Under the pieces are notes generated by a model. That model saw only the letters and a list, made by a program, of their open reading frames with translations, searched no databases and was not told where the DNA came from. The translations under genes and the position numbers were made by a program. Shown here piece after piece: positions 1-14,000 of a stretch of 64,000 bases of DNA (positions are counted from its first letter, which is position 1; each line of letters starts with the position of its first letter). The stretch comes from Styela clava (taxonomy: Eukaryota > Chordata > Ascidiacea > Stolidobranchia > Styelidae): contig NC_135252.1 in the NCBI RefSeq assembly GCF_964204865.1, positions 24,821,383-24,885,382 on the forward strand, written 5' to 3'.

Positions 1-1110
1 TATCGTCCAAATTCAATTTAACCTAATTTAAGCTAAACCTCAAATTTTTTGATTTTCTGGCCAGAGATGGCCTTTTTAAACTGCAAATGAGGGGTTGATA
101 TTTTGAAATTAGCAGGTCATAATTTTGAAACTTCAAGGCAACAGAATTTACTAACTGCTAACTTGATGAAAGCATGTACATACAAACTTCCAACAAAAAC
201 TTTTTGAAGTCAAACTTTTTGAAGTCAAAAACTGAGAGTCGATTTTTTGAAATTTATAGTCTGTTAGAATAATGGCTCAAAAGCCAAATGAATTTTTTTG
301 CCACCAACAATTTTGAAAGCTTTTTAGAATATAAATTGAAAATTTTGATTAATAAAATTATTATTTTCTAATAGGAAAACTGAGAATAGGATTTGAATTC
401 GTTAACAAAGATTTTTGGTTCCAATTTTTATTTCTCAAAATTTCCCTCTATATAGTAGACACAAATTATGGCATCATAATTGGAACATTAAAACATGTAA
501 AATAGACTTCATCAAAAATGGCCCAGACATAAATTGAGTCACTAAGATTTGGGTTCGCAGACAGTAAAACATAAAGAGTCTAATCCTGGATGAAGTTTGA
601 ATTGTCATAATTGTCAACAACTTGATCAGATATAAGCCCAAATAAGTCAGATATCCAAATCAATTCAAAATATACAAATTCTAATTTCAGGTAGAATTTG
701 GGAAATTTTAATTCCAAATTAACAATGTAAACACATTCGACCTGAATTGAATGAATATTTTGGAACAAATTCGAATTTAAAATAAAAATAAATTTACATA
801 TTTATCCTGGGGGAGAGGAAAGCCAATAAGACGGCTTAATTATATGGTGAATCCTCTCGTCTGGTTACCCAGTTATTTGTTTCCAGATGCATGGTATTTA
901 TGGTGAAGGAAAAGTAAGTGTTTCCCTCAGTGAATTTTTTGCATGAAATTCAATCTATTGTACTTCAAAAACTCGCCATGGTGCTTATTATATGAGCAAG
1001 TTCAAACACTACTGAAATCCCAATTACTGATTTTCTGTTTCCTTAAAAATATTTTTGAATTTCCACATCAAAACCAAACAGAACTAACAGTTGAGGTTGC
1101 AGGAAACTAA
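1..1110. other. Non-coding flank, SINE-tail remnant
   Basis: No gene is recognised. About 795-905 contains, in minus orientation, the conserved 3' part of the SINE-like repeat seen better at 25318-25645. Confidence 0.5.
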
Positions 1111-1173
1111 CTACCTTTCCTTGCTTTCTATGCCTTTGCGCAGGTGGATCCTTATGCGTATAACCCAAGGTTG
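1111..1173 (-). other. Possible alternative last exon of the PDK gene
   Basis: An acceptor-like CTATAG precedes 1173. Phase-0 reading from there gives 20 codons and a TAG, which would fit the donor at 2078. The residues have no recognisable homology, so this rests on splice signals and phase only. Confidence 0.25.
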
Positions 1174-2041
1174 CTATAGCAAAAGTGAAAATGACTATTC
1201 TATTCAATTGAATAGAAAAACCAAACAGCATGTGTTTTGTAAAACATATGCTGCATAATGGCCCCCGCCACTTTTAAAATAAATTTTCGACCAATCAAAA
1301 CAAGCTCTACTGTCTGGGGAAAATACCACTTGACTCAAGATTTAAGAACAGAGTAAAAATGAGTAAAACAATAAAATATCTTCACATATACACAGTCTGT
1401 AACCATAGTAACGAGTGTCACGCTCAGTTGAGCATGACATGTCACGCTCCATTTACTTTAGTATTGCACCTTGATTGTTCATTGAATGAGTTCTTGTATT
1501 GAGCCTGGAATGATAGAAATAATGGATGAACAAAATTTTTAATTTTTTTTACTGGGGGGAGAAAAAAATAAGACGTAGTTCTGGCAAGTCACGGGTCATC
1601 CGAGTTAATAACTGAGTTACGGTAAGTCACAATGTCGGTTAGTTAATTTAAAAATTGCTTAAATATGTAATAAACAGACGATTTCTTGTATCGTTACCAG
1701 TCCATGTGTGCTATAAAAGTAGCTAATCAGTTATTGGGTCACCAGGTGGGGGTGGTTTTGCGGGTCGAAACCCCCCCTTTTGAAATGTACCAAAAAATGC
1801 ATTTTTTCAATCATATGTAGCAATTTTTCGTCGGTTGAAACGCTTTTTGGACCCACAAGACTTCTAAGTTACGGCCTAACTCGCCAATCAGAAATTTACG
1901 AATTCCGGCTCCCTCTCATTGAGAATTCCTAGCTGCACCCATGGGAACCCCAAATACATGGCATCAAACTAACATGAACTGGGACCCAACTAGACCCATG
2001 GTTACGGGACTTTTACCCAATTGGTCTGTGACCTGGAATAG

Positions 2042-5000
2042 CTAATAGTTAATATTCTGACTATGAAGCCTCCTTACCTGTACAGCGGAGTTGGCAGGTA
2101 TTACCCAATCCCCGGATAGATGTGACCTCCTGTATTGCTCGGTGGTTGTACTATTGAAGACAGGAACAGTCTCGATCGCTTCACTTGATAACGACTGAAA
2201 GAAAATGTTCAAGTTATCAAAACAGTTAAAAAATATACGTTAATACAGAGCATGACTCTTAAATCACTTGGAATAGTTATGTTTACTCTTGCTATAAATT
2301 CCTACAGAAGTATCGAACAATGTGGACCCATTTGCGCAAAAGCACATAAGAAGGATTGGTAGCTAGTCCCACAGAAATGTGTATTAGATAGGGTTACCAT
2401 ATTTTTGTGACTTCAAATCCGGACGCCACGAAAGACAACGACCCCTTAGCTGTGATTTTATAACTTCACATTTTCCGATTTTACTACATAGGCCTACATT
2501 CAAAGCTGTCTCGACTGTCTTTATTGACCATATTGTTATCGAAATTTCATGCGCATATTCTCTGTCCAAATATCGGGTTCAGTTCGAAAAATAGGAAGGA
2601 ATTGACGTTAACGATACCGGTACAAATAATTCGAATTTAGACTAATTAGTATTGGTTTTACATGCGATACGTCTGCCATCAACGGGAATCAGCGGGAAAC
2701 GAACGCATTCACCTTTAGTAAGTAGGCTAGCACTGCGCTACACAGAAACAACAGTAACGAGAACATGTTTGTGTATTATGCTGGAAAAGCAGGACTTTTG
2801 GCTGACTTATCGGGACGGCGGGAAAAAAAACGCTGAAAAGAGGGACTGTCCCGCCTAAAGCGGGATGTATGGCAAGCCTAGTATTAGAGGGTTCCCAAAT
2901 CACATAGTATAGTCATCTTTACTCTTGCTATAGCATCTTTGCAATAATTACAAACATGGACCGAACGAAAGCATACGAGAAGGATAAGTAATTGTTTTTT
3001 GTACAAAACCAATACATGAAAAGAAACGAGTTAAAATGAAATGGCAGCGAAGTACTTGTTTGGGAGTGTAAAAGTTGAATTAATAAATATTCAAAGAAAT
3101 TTTCATTTGTTTTCATGTTATTCTTTTTTCCTTAAATGCCAATATTTTATCTTTTTTATTCTATCTGATATTGTCAATAAATGTTAAACAGCATTGGAAC
3201 ATCAGCGTTACCTTTCAAAATGTGAGTAACTCGTATTCAAAAAAATAATTTACTGCCACCTAGTGGACTCACCCTCAAGTAAATATAAGCGTCAGTGCCG
3301 GAACCTTCCATAGACTGAATCTGAAGGTCACCTCCAAGATAGCGAGCATAAAGTCGTGAGATTGGTAAACCGTAACCATATCCAGCCTGTCAAAAATTAA
3401 AAGACAGTTGTCTTTGGGGTTCTCCCGTAGTATGTGTACCGGGTGTCCAGGTTAGGCCAGAGTTTTATTCCAATTTTCCTTATTTTAGTTTCATTTCGTG
3501 TTCGAGGACTGTCTATGTTATCCAAGTGAAAATACCCCCTGCCCATAGGTTTCAGTCCCTTCACACAACTTGATGTGAAGTAGGCGAACAAAATCAGTTA
3601 CCTCCATATTGGTACACATACTTCTGGAGCGCTGTATTTTTGTTTTACAAAGTTTCTATTTTTGCCCCGAAAGGGAGAAACTTGAAACAGTAAAAACTGT
3701 TTTTTAAACAAAGTGAGGAAAATATAAATTTCTGATTTTCAAACTGTGACTTAGATACTTTCCTAAATATTGTTTAAACTAAATCGATTGTGATTCAAGT
3801 TGGCGCGATTCTTCGACTATGACACATTTATTCTTTTGCTTTAATTTGATAGGATTTTCATTATTAAACATGTCACAAAAAATAAAAGGTGTAAATGTGT
3901 TAAAACCTAAACTAGGCATTTTCTTGGAAGAGCATGGGCCATAGAGTGTTGTGAGGCCCTTTGAATGCGACAAAGATCATAGAAATTTGTACACCACACA
4001 GACAAAAAAGTATGAAAACAATAAAAGCTTTAAATCCAGTCAACGTGCCTTTGTGAGCCCTTGAAATGTGGCTTGAGATACTCAACTGGTGGACCGCGGT
4101 CCGAAATTGGACCTTTCGAGTATTTGATTCGGACCGCATCTAATTCTTTATTATCATTAGCCCCACTTTTGAAGTTTCCTGTTATAAAGTGACTTTTATA
4201 GTTTTGAATTTATATGAAACGAACTATATCACTATAATAAACAATCTTGATTAGATAATAATCATTAGTCGACCGAGGAAGTGCGTGTGTAAGGATGCCG
4301 AAATATAATTTCTGGAAAGACCGGACCCAAATAATTTTGGAGTTTTGTATGCGGATCTTTGGTACAAATAGTTGAGTAGCCCTGCTCTAGACAATAAAGC
4401 CTACACAGACAAAAAGTACAAATACAAAATAGCTTTAAATCAAGCCAACATACCAATGGTGCAACCCTTGAGTCCGTGCTTCTAGGTGGCCTTGGTGCCG
4501 TACTATACAAATACTCAAACCATCGTTGTCGTGTCTCTCGTGACGCCCCACCTCCGTTGTCCGAGATCCGAATGCAACAATCATGTTGTCCTTTCGTAAC
4601 ACGAACAGAAACGCTCGGAACGTCGCATGCATGTTCAGGATGGTGCTCCATAGTTGCTCGCATTGCATTCTAGAGAAAAGGAGAAACATCTCTTGTGATG
4701 TTTCACTGACTCTAAGTCAGGGGTGGGGAATTACTTTCCTGAGTGGGCCAGTTATAGATAATAGACTTGGTTACTGGGCCGGAGACTCAAAACTCAATAT
4801 GAAAAACTATGGATAGAAAAACAGTTTATTTACAACAAACAGCTTGTGAACCAAGTGGCACAATTATATTCTGATGCAGCTATTAAAAATATAGTCGTAA
4901 CACTTCGTTAGGCCGGATTTTTAACGCCCATCCCTGCTCTAAGTACTTTTATTACCACTGTACATTTTCCAGTAACCCCTGCCTCCCATGTGCAGGTAAT

Positions 5001-8000
5001 TTCTCGATTCTTAAAATAAAAAAAATTTCAGGAGCAGAGTAATGTCTCATAGGATAATCCCCATAAAGAAGCTCCCCTCAGAAAGTTCGAAGCCGACCTA
5101 AAGTTCCAATAACTTAGAGTTAACAAATTTATCGTTTCAGCATTCTTCTATCCCTTAGGAACAGTTCTCACACTCATTAGAGGAGAGCACCCCTGGTTGT
5201 GGAACCCCTACATTAAGATAATTTAGCACCAACAAAAAATGTTACCTTGAAGAGTTCGAAACAGACGTGGTAGAGATGTGAAGGCGCATAGATGATGTTC
5301 ACTGTGGGATCCAGATTGTTAACGGCTGTAAAGACAAAATAATATATATGAATGCATTTGATCTCTCCCTGACGTTCCGAGGTATGAACTACCAGAGAAG
5401 AAAGCCAATACAACGACTTAATCATATGATGAACCATAACCTTTTGTCCGGCTACCATCCAATTGTTCCATGTGCATGGGCATGACAGACCATGGATTAC
5501 ATGTACCCAGTAGTGGCAAGGGGTGGAATAAGATATAATGTAATCAGAGGTGTCTCAAAACTTAGCAGTCGAGCACAAAAAGAAAGCAAAAAACATGATA
5601 AAAACAATGCAAAGAGGACCATTTCTCAAATTCGTCGTTTCTGTCTGTTAGCCAGAGCTAATGGGTAATTCTAGCGATCAATTTAGAGAGGACTGATGTC
5701 CGTGTCTAAGCAAAGCAGTACAGGTCATGTGGTACCAAACATTTGAATAGGAAATGCTATTCGAATATTTTAATATTCAATTCGCTATTCGCTATATTTT
5801 GCCCAGCTTTACTTAGCACCTTATGCCAACAGCAGAGTCTACATCCCCACACATAATAAATTATCTTACAATGTGAGAGGCAAGCATATTCTCAACTTGC
5901 AGATAGCAGAATGTACCAACGCTCAAGGCTAAAATAATAAACACTGCAAAGAAGTACAGAAGATATTACAAACCATTTTTAACGTCAATTTCCATATCTG
6001 GAGCTCCTAAGTAATATTGCTCGCACAAAAATTTAGCGTTATCGTACGCGTCTTGCACCACTGCGCCGACATCACAGTTGGGGTCGATGGATCCATAAAG
6101 ATCTGGACTTCGATTAGGGGAATCCCCGAAAAGGAGTACTGCAAGAAAAAAAGTTAATTAGTGGAGATAGATCATTTTCGTCTGTTCTCTAAGGCTCTGT
6201 TCGGTATGGCTTGAAATAATGAATTTCAAAAATGAAAACTAAAGTCGGAAGGGTTCATCGAAGAGACGTAGTCAAGTTGAGGGCTTGGACCTTGCTTTGA
6301 CCACTTGGTGGTCAGTTTTATAAAAGCTACAGACATTGGTTTGAGCCAACTTGTACAATAACATATCAGTGCATTCATTTTTTTTAGATTCCTTTTTAAA
6401 TGTTAATTATCCCGCTTTTGTTACTGTGTCCGCTGATAAGGTCCAAGGGTCATTTACCTATAGTGTACTATCGAGTATGAAAAATATGTTCTACATCCGC
6501 TCGGTTGTTGCCTTCGTTGGCAAACATATCATAGCTCTTAGTGGTCACTTTTTAGGGACATTAATTTGTATAAATCTGAGTATAGAATTAATACTCAGCT
6601 CTCAGTGCATCAGATGTTATATGTAACTTTTTTTTCCGCACTCTTCCCACATTTAATTGAGACTTATATCTTGGTTTGGACAATTACGCGCAAAAGACCT
6701 ACACTGACTTTTAGCATATTACCCGTTTTATACAGCTGTTTTATCAGTAACTTTTATCAGTAATCATTTTAGATCAGTCTCGAGATGTTACTTTGGAAGA
6801 GACTCGTTCAAAAAAATCAATCATATAAAAAATTGGGCCTCCTGAAGTATGCGCACCAAGATGGCGCACAGCCTGAACTCAGGTTGTGTACCAGGTCAGG
6901 GTTCAGGTTGTGTGACATCTTGGTGCGCATACTTCAGGAGTACCAAAAATTTTCCATAAATGCTATTAAATTCTGAGGGAAGTCATACTCACTATGCTGA
7001 TTAATCAAAAGTCTGATCCCGATACGACTTGTGTAAAATCGATCCAAGAAATATTGAATATTTTCTTTGTCAGTGTCTGAGAAGGTTCCATCGGCACCTG
7101 TGAAAAGATAAATAAATGTCATGGTAATAGAGGCACAACAGCTAAAAAGTGGGCGATATAGTTTTGGGTACACCTGTAGTGTGTGTACCAGGTTAGGGTT
7201 AGGCCATAATTTCATTCTGATTTCCTTATTTAGTTCTATTACGAGTTCAAGGACTGTTTGTGTTAGCCAAGTGAATATACCCCTGGTCACACACTTCTGG
7301 AGCTTCATAAATTGGGCAGGCAATCCTGAACCAAAAAGATTTCAGGCCTTTTTGCTTTACACCTAGCAGTGAAAAAGGTGTAAATACGCCATGTAAAAAA
7401 CTAAACCTTGACTCCAACAACCAAGCTCTAAAAATACGAGGTATATTTACCCAGAACATGTTCTGACCATTCCATTATTCCGTGAGCCATTGTTTCAACA
7501 ACATTTCGATGTCGCTCAACGACTCCTTTCAAAGACTGAGTGAAACTGTAGAAAAAAGGAATTCAATGTGAAAATATCCGAAATGAGGGAAATTTTAGTT
7601 CAAATAATATCCAAAACTAACATGAAACACACTTTTACAAAAGGTTGACGCACACATTGTGCTATGCGCTAGGTAACACTTTCTATTCAGATGCTGATTA
7701 TTAGATACTCTGTAGTATGTGAGCCAAGATGGCGGATACCGGGACATAGTATGTGTACCAGGTTAGGGTTAGGCCATAATTTCAGATACAAATACTAGGG
7801 CAGTCACTTGGCTAGTCCATGAACTCGTAATAAAAATAAAATAAGGAAAATTGGAATAAAATTATGGCCTGACCTTAACCTGGTACACACACTACGTTCC
7901 GGTGTCTCATTTTATTGTTTGCTTGTATTAAGGGCTGATATTCACTGTACTTACTTTTCTATAGTACTATGGTTGACAGGGGAATTCCGAAATTGCATCA

Positions 8001-11000
8001 TTTCCTCAAACGAAGTGTTGTACCACGACGTTACAAGACTGGTAGAGGAGGTAGAAAGCAGTTCGTCAGGGAGTCGGTTCATTTCCTTGAGAGTAAAGGG
8101 ATAGCGTAGTAGTCTAGGCTTATGAAAATGTTAACAGATCCAAAATATGGTAGATCCTCATCAGGGACGTGTCTAAGAGGGCCATAGAGGCAGCCGCCCC
8201 AGGCGACTTTTTTTAAGGGTAAGTTAGTTGCTTAGTTTGATGATTTAAATAAAACTAATAAAAACATTTCACTCTTACTTGACCTTCAATTTATTTATTC
8301 TCAAGCAGGCTATAACAACATTTATGATTTGTTTATCCCCCTAATAATTTTTGAAAGTATAAGGGGCATCATTATCAGAATCCCGCCTCGGCCAGCAGAA
8401 AAGTTTGACACGCCCTTGCTCCTCATATATCATTGGTAGTTTGTACAGAGCCTTTTTGTGTGAAGAGAAAGGGTGAAACAAACCATAAAAACTATTGCAA
8501 TGTTCACCAGAGAGCCCGAAGTAGCCAAAATTTTCAAATGGAGGGTTCTGTAATTTCTGATTGCCAAGTAAGACCGCAACAGCTCGCAAGTTCGGCCAAA
8601 AAATGTGGATTTTCAATGGCATCAAAAAATTGCTGTAGCATGAAAAAAATTTTTACTTAAAAAAACAAATCCGATGGCTATGCCCCTGCAGAGAGCAGAC
8701 TAGTTGGAGTCTAGATTGGTGACGCAAAAATAGACTAGTTATATAAAAATGGTAGCGCTTTCAATATTAGCAACTGCTTTTACAGAGACTTCAGCAAATC
8801 AGCAAATTAAAAACAACACTTTGACTAACCTTTATCATATTTGCGAGTCTCGTTGGTATTTCTTGTCTCAGCCATCTAAATGAAGAATTCTCATCCCCTG
8901 TTTTTTGAGCTGAAATGGAAAAAATTTAGATTTATATATAGGCTATATATGTGTTGATACAAATTTTCACATTGCAAGGTCCCGAGCCTTCGACAAAAGA
9001 GGAAAAGGACATAAATTAATGTTTTAAAAGTCATAATAGAGATTTTAGTCATATAGAGTTTTCTCAATGCAAGTTCAAATGCTCTCAAATAAATATTGAC
9101 GGAAAAAACAGACATAAATGTTGTGAGTTGACTCAAAGCAAGGTCCAAAGCCCATCAACTAGAAGTGGAGAGAGTACTGAAAGAAGAGTTGAAAGCAAAA
9201 AATGATTATCTTTTTATCGATTTGCATCTTTTCTCATATCCAAAGCAAGAAAACACTACAATTACATTCTGGTATGAGCCAAACATAAATTATAAAGCAC
9301 ATATTATTAATCTTCTATGTTGCACACTTCACCAGAATATGACAAATTTTCCAGCAAAGATTTTTTAATATGATTCAGCCTTATTCTTATCTAAGAAGCA
9401 ATGAAGCATAACTAGCCAGAATAATATGCTGCCAAGTCACACTTCACTGCCAAAAAATGAGGCTGAAATAAACTAAACCAGACTATATTGTTCTTTGTCC
9501 AAATATATCCATCCATTTAAGATCAACAAACTATTGGTTTCAAGCCCTGTATGAGTACGTGCACCCTGGCTTGTAGCTTCCCCATTCAACAAAGACTGTT
9601 TTCCCCTGAGGCCAAAGTCCAACTTTCAAACCGCTACCAAACAGTGTGGTATTATAGAATTCTATTTCTGGTTTGTGGGCAGGGTGACCTAGAGCAGGGG
9701 TTATCAAACTTATGGTATTATGAAGCCCATGAAGAGATTGACTATCATTTACGGAACCCCACAATGAATGAAAACAAAAAACATTGTTATTCACCAATAA
9801 ATCTTCCTGAGTAAAATTACATTATTTAATGACTCTGATGTTTTTGTTGCTTTTAATTTAATAATGTTCAGTATTTTATTGAGTGAATGAATAGCTCGCG
9901 CTGTCACTAGGTTTCTCTCGGCTTTGCAATTTGCAATGAAATTTCGCAATACGCCTGACATCATTCACAAAAACAGCTGATCTATTACAACATAAACAGA
10001 TTATGAGTTCACAAAGAACCCGGCACATAGCCGGTTTCCTATTGGTTGAGAATATAGGCGTGCCCTCGCCTGAAGGAAACATGTTTATGTCTGAAGTTTA
10101 GCAAGACATGCCAGTAAACACCAGAGTTTGCTAGATTTTTCTAAAACATAAAAGAATCACATTGACAGCAATCTCAACCGTCAAACCTCACTCATTTACT
10201 ATCAGTTTATCTATCAGACAAAAAATGTTATTGCCAAAAACACAGCTACCGGTTGAAACCAGAATTTACTGGATTTTCCCAGACAAAACAGATTTAAAAT
10301 GTTTATGACCAATCGTCTGCAAGTTATTCAAGCCACCTTAAAAAAATTTAAAGAAGTGATTTTATAAATATGAAATGCATAACCTTTTTCTCTTGAGGCA
10401 ATGGACACATACAGATACAATGTAGGAAGCAGGCGTTGAGAAAGGACTTGCAGTTTAATGAACAATACCCTAGTAACCGAAGTATATTTATAGACTTCTC
10501 TGGACTGAATCAAACATAGTTTTCAAAATACCAAATAGTTTTCATAATTCTAAAATACATTCTGGTCCAGGGGTGGGCAACTTCTTTAGTCGGCGGGCCA
10601 GATGTGGGAAAATAAAGTTTTCGGCGGGCAGGATTATTACAAAAAATACTTCAGTATCCAATTTTTGTTAAATGCTCGACACTCTCTGTCAACTTTACGT
10701 TTCTTGGGACTTATATTTAGAATCTGAACTGATAACAGTAGGGGGGAATGTTTACAACGCTCTCTGCTTTGACCTTATATATTTAATGTATGCTAACGCA
10801 ATTGTTAATTTCACCAACTCGCACTGACAGTGCGGTTAAAGTAGAGCGTTCGGCAACTTTCAGGAATGATGCGTCGGACCACATTACAGAGTGTGGTTGG
10901 ATACAGTCAGCAGGCCGGTCAAAATCTCGTATGTTGCCAACCACTGTTCTAGTCAATGGCCCATATAACCAACTCTGGACATCTAGATGGGCCAGACAAA

Positions 11001-14000
11001 AAATACGAAATGCACTAGCTACAACCACAGCGCTTCGGGAAAGGGAATAGAATGCAGCCATCGCTTAGCTTTACAGTATTAAAGGCACCTGGCAAAACAG
11101 CGTAAAATTTAACGCAGCGACAAGAGGAAAAACAATATGTATTTTCTCTTACGTGTGCACCTGTTGGATTGGGATTTTATGCTTGATTGGGAAAAATCTG
11201 AGTATTGACAAGGGCCACACTAAAAGGCTTGGAGAGCTGATTTAGTGACCAGCAGCCACTTGTTGCACACCCCTGATATGGACTAATGATGGTGCCTTAC
11301 GCACACTCACACAGAAGTGGAGAAGACAAATCTCTTAGTAAAATCACGGACGGCCATTGAAATATTAAAAGATACTGAAACAGAATAAATTATGGTGATG
11401 CTTGCATGTTTGTGAATTTTGATTGGTGTGAGATTAAAAGCAGTTAGGTCTGCAGTAACAATAAATGTTATTTATGGATTATATATGTTTCAAACATGGG
11501 AATTAGATAATTCTAACCAGAAATAGAACAGACTTTGTGTGGTGAAACAATTGTGACCTCATATTTGTACAATGATTATTATGTTTTATGATCAAACAAT
11601 CGAACACCTGCTTTCCACTTATTGTTACCAAATAAAGAAACTGCTGATATTGCAATTGTGATACAATAACAACTCTTAGAAGACACTGAGCAGAGGGTAG
11701 AAAACAAATATTTCCGAAATATCTTTATAGCGTAAAATTCATGCAACCAGCAAATTTATTTAAAATTCTCCTAGAAATGCAAACTTTTAAAATTTAAACT
11801 CAGTAGGAGAGAAATGGCTTCACATTGCATAATCCATTTCATTTGTGCTTAAGTAGGCCAATTGTTTCCGCTGAACTATAAAATAAAATTACTTCCAAAT
11901 CACTTTTAAAATTACGTAATGGGTGAGAAAGTGCATAAAAAGGATTTTACTATAAAATATAAAAATTCCAGATTTTCTCAACCAGAACAAATCACAAAAT
12001 GGAATTATGGAATTACAACCCAATTCATTTTACAGTGCTATCATATTATTGTCATAGCCTACTGCTGGTTTTTGATCATTTTTATAGGTTTGAGTAACTT
12101 AAATACCCATAATACCCTTTTTTTCAAGGGACCTAAATTTAAAAAAATCTGATTTTTACATAATATTTATTTTAACAGAAATTAATTCAAACTTGTACTA
12201 ATGAGAAAGCTGCCGTCAGCGAGTTTTTAAAATCGTGGTGTGGGTTATATATTTAAGAAATAAAGACGTGCAATATTTACCATGTAAAATTATGATTGGG
12301 CAACACTTCATTATAGAATGCAATTTCCCAGGAAATATTTTTGCCGGGAATCAGGAAGATTTTTAGGCGACCCATAGATTGGATCACCACCCTAACCTAA
12401 CACATGATAAGAAAAACAGTCCCTAAAAAAAATGATCAGATAATTACGGGTGGGACAATAATGAAATAATGGCCATATATGAAAATTCTTATATGCTTTC
12501 GATAGCTTCAATTATATCAGCACATAAGGTACTTTCGTTTTACTGCTGGAATATTTGCACATACTTATATAACTTCAATTATCTACTGTAATGACCATTT
12601 GCATACTGCAAATTTTCAAATATTAAACATGAGAAACATCACAAATTGCATAATCCAATAAATTTGTGCTAATGTAGGTCAATTGTTTCCCCTGATCTAT
12701 GATTTAGTCATGTTGAAATATTTTGAAATTGCAGAAGAGTTCAGTTTAGGGTTGCACATAACAAGGTTTCTATGTAGGCCTACATAATGGATTCCATTTG
12801 AAATGTGCAATAGGAACACTATGAAGAAATAAATTCCAGCAAAGATGAGTCCCAGTAAACTTTGAAACAGGTAACACTTCAACTTTAAACCTTGCAAATT
12901 TAAAATGAAAGGGGCCCAGTGGTCGAAGAGAAAAGTGATTTTCAGAAACAATGATAACTCCAACTAGTTGGCAAAACAATCCACTTGGTGTCCCAAAAAA
13001 GCACTGGAATTGGTTACCAAGTTTTAATGGCCCGTGCCCCCATAGAGAATTTTGGCACTTTTTTACCCCCCTTTTATGATTCCGGTGGTAAATATAGTGT
13101 TGTTATAATTGGTAGATTCCAAATCCCATTATGTTCAAACGATTCATTCTCAACAAAGTGAAAACACTTTGAGAAATAACCTTATCAAGCAATGAAACTA
13201 CGAAGAACCGAGAGTTTACTTGTAAAGGGAGAAGTAAAATTAGTTTTGTGCCTAGTATTGTGCCCCCCCCCCAACTGTACTATGAAGGGCCATTGGCCCC
13301 CGCTTGGGAACCGCAGCACTAGGATGACAGGTCTATCTATCAATAAGTTCGTCTTTTAAAATATAGAATAGAATCCAACATGACAAGTAAGGCCATTTTA
13401 AAGTTGCAAGTGATGAATGCAGTATGCTTTCTTTTTTTAAATGGTGACAACCAGGGACGGCCAAAAACAAATAATCTGTTATTCTGTATATATTTAAATT
13501 AATATTTTTGAATATGGGATATTGAATTGGACAAATAACATTTGAAGTTTCAATCACAACAGCAATGATAGACACCTCTCTCTCTCTGATATATATTTAT
13601 TTGCGTCATAAACCATTGCTACCCGAGAGAATAGAAGATCGAAATTTGCTAACTCTGCATAGATGCACCCAGGGGAATCACTGTTAGCATGTATTGATAT
13701 ATGGTATTAATTCCTTAATAAGACAGAGGTCACGTTGGCTTACATGTTAAATTTGGGCGCTCCAGAAGTATGTGTACCAATATGGAGGTAACTAATTTTG
13801 TTTACCTACTTTACATCAAGTTGTGTAAAGGGAATCAAGCCTATGGACAGGGGGTATATATTCACTTGGGTGACGCAGACAGTCCCCGAACTCATTATAG
13901 AACTTCAATAAGGAAAATCGGAATAAAATTATGCCCTAACCCTAACCTGGTACACATACTACGAGAGTACCTAAATCTGTTTTCGTCCAGTGGGTCCAAG

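Noticed and set aside
4265-4663. 132-codon minus-strand frame as a single-exon gene
   Set aside because: Only 4454-4669 is PDK coding sequence; the rest is intron and MITE past a GTATGT donor.
7955-8113. Longer PDK exon starting at 8113
   Set aside because: The acceptor at 8086-8088 gives the correct phase and joins directly to the previous exon with the family's Lys-Glu-Met/Ile-Asn sequence; 8113 breaks the phase.
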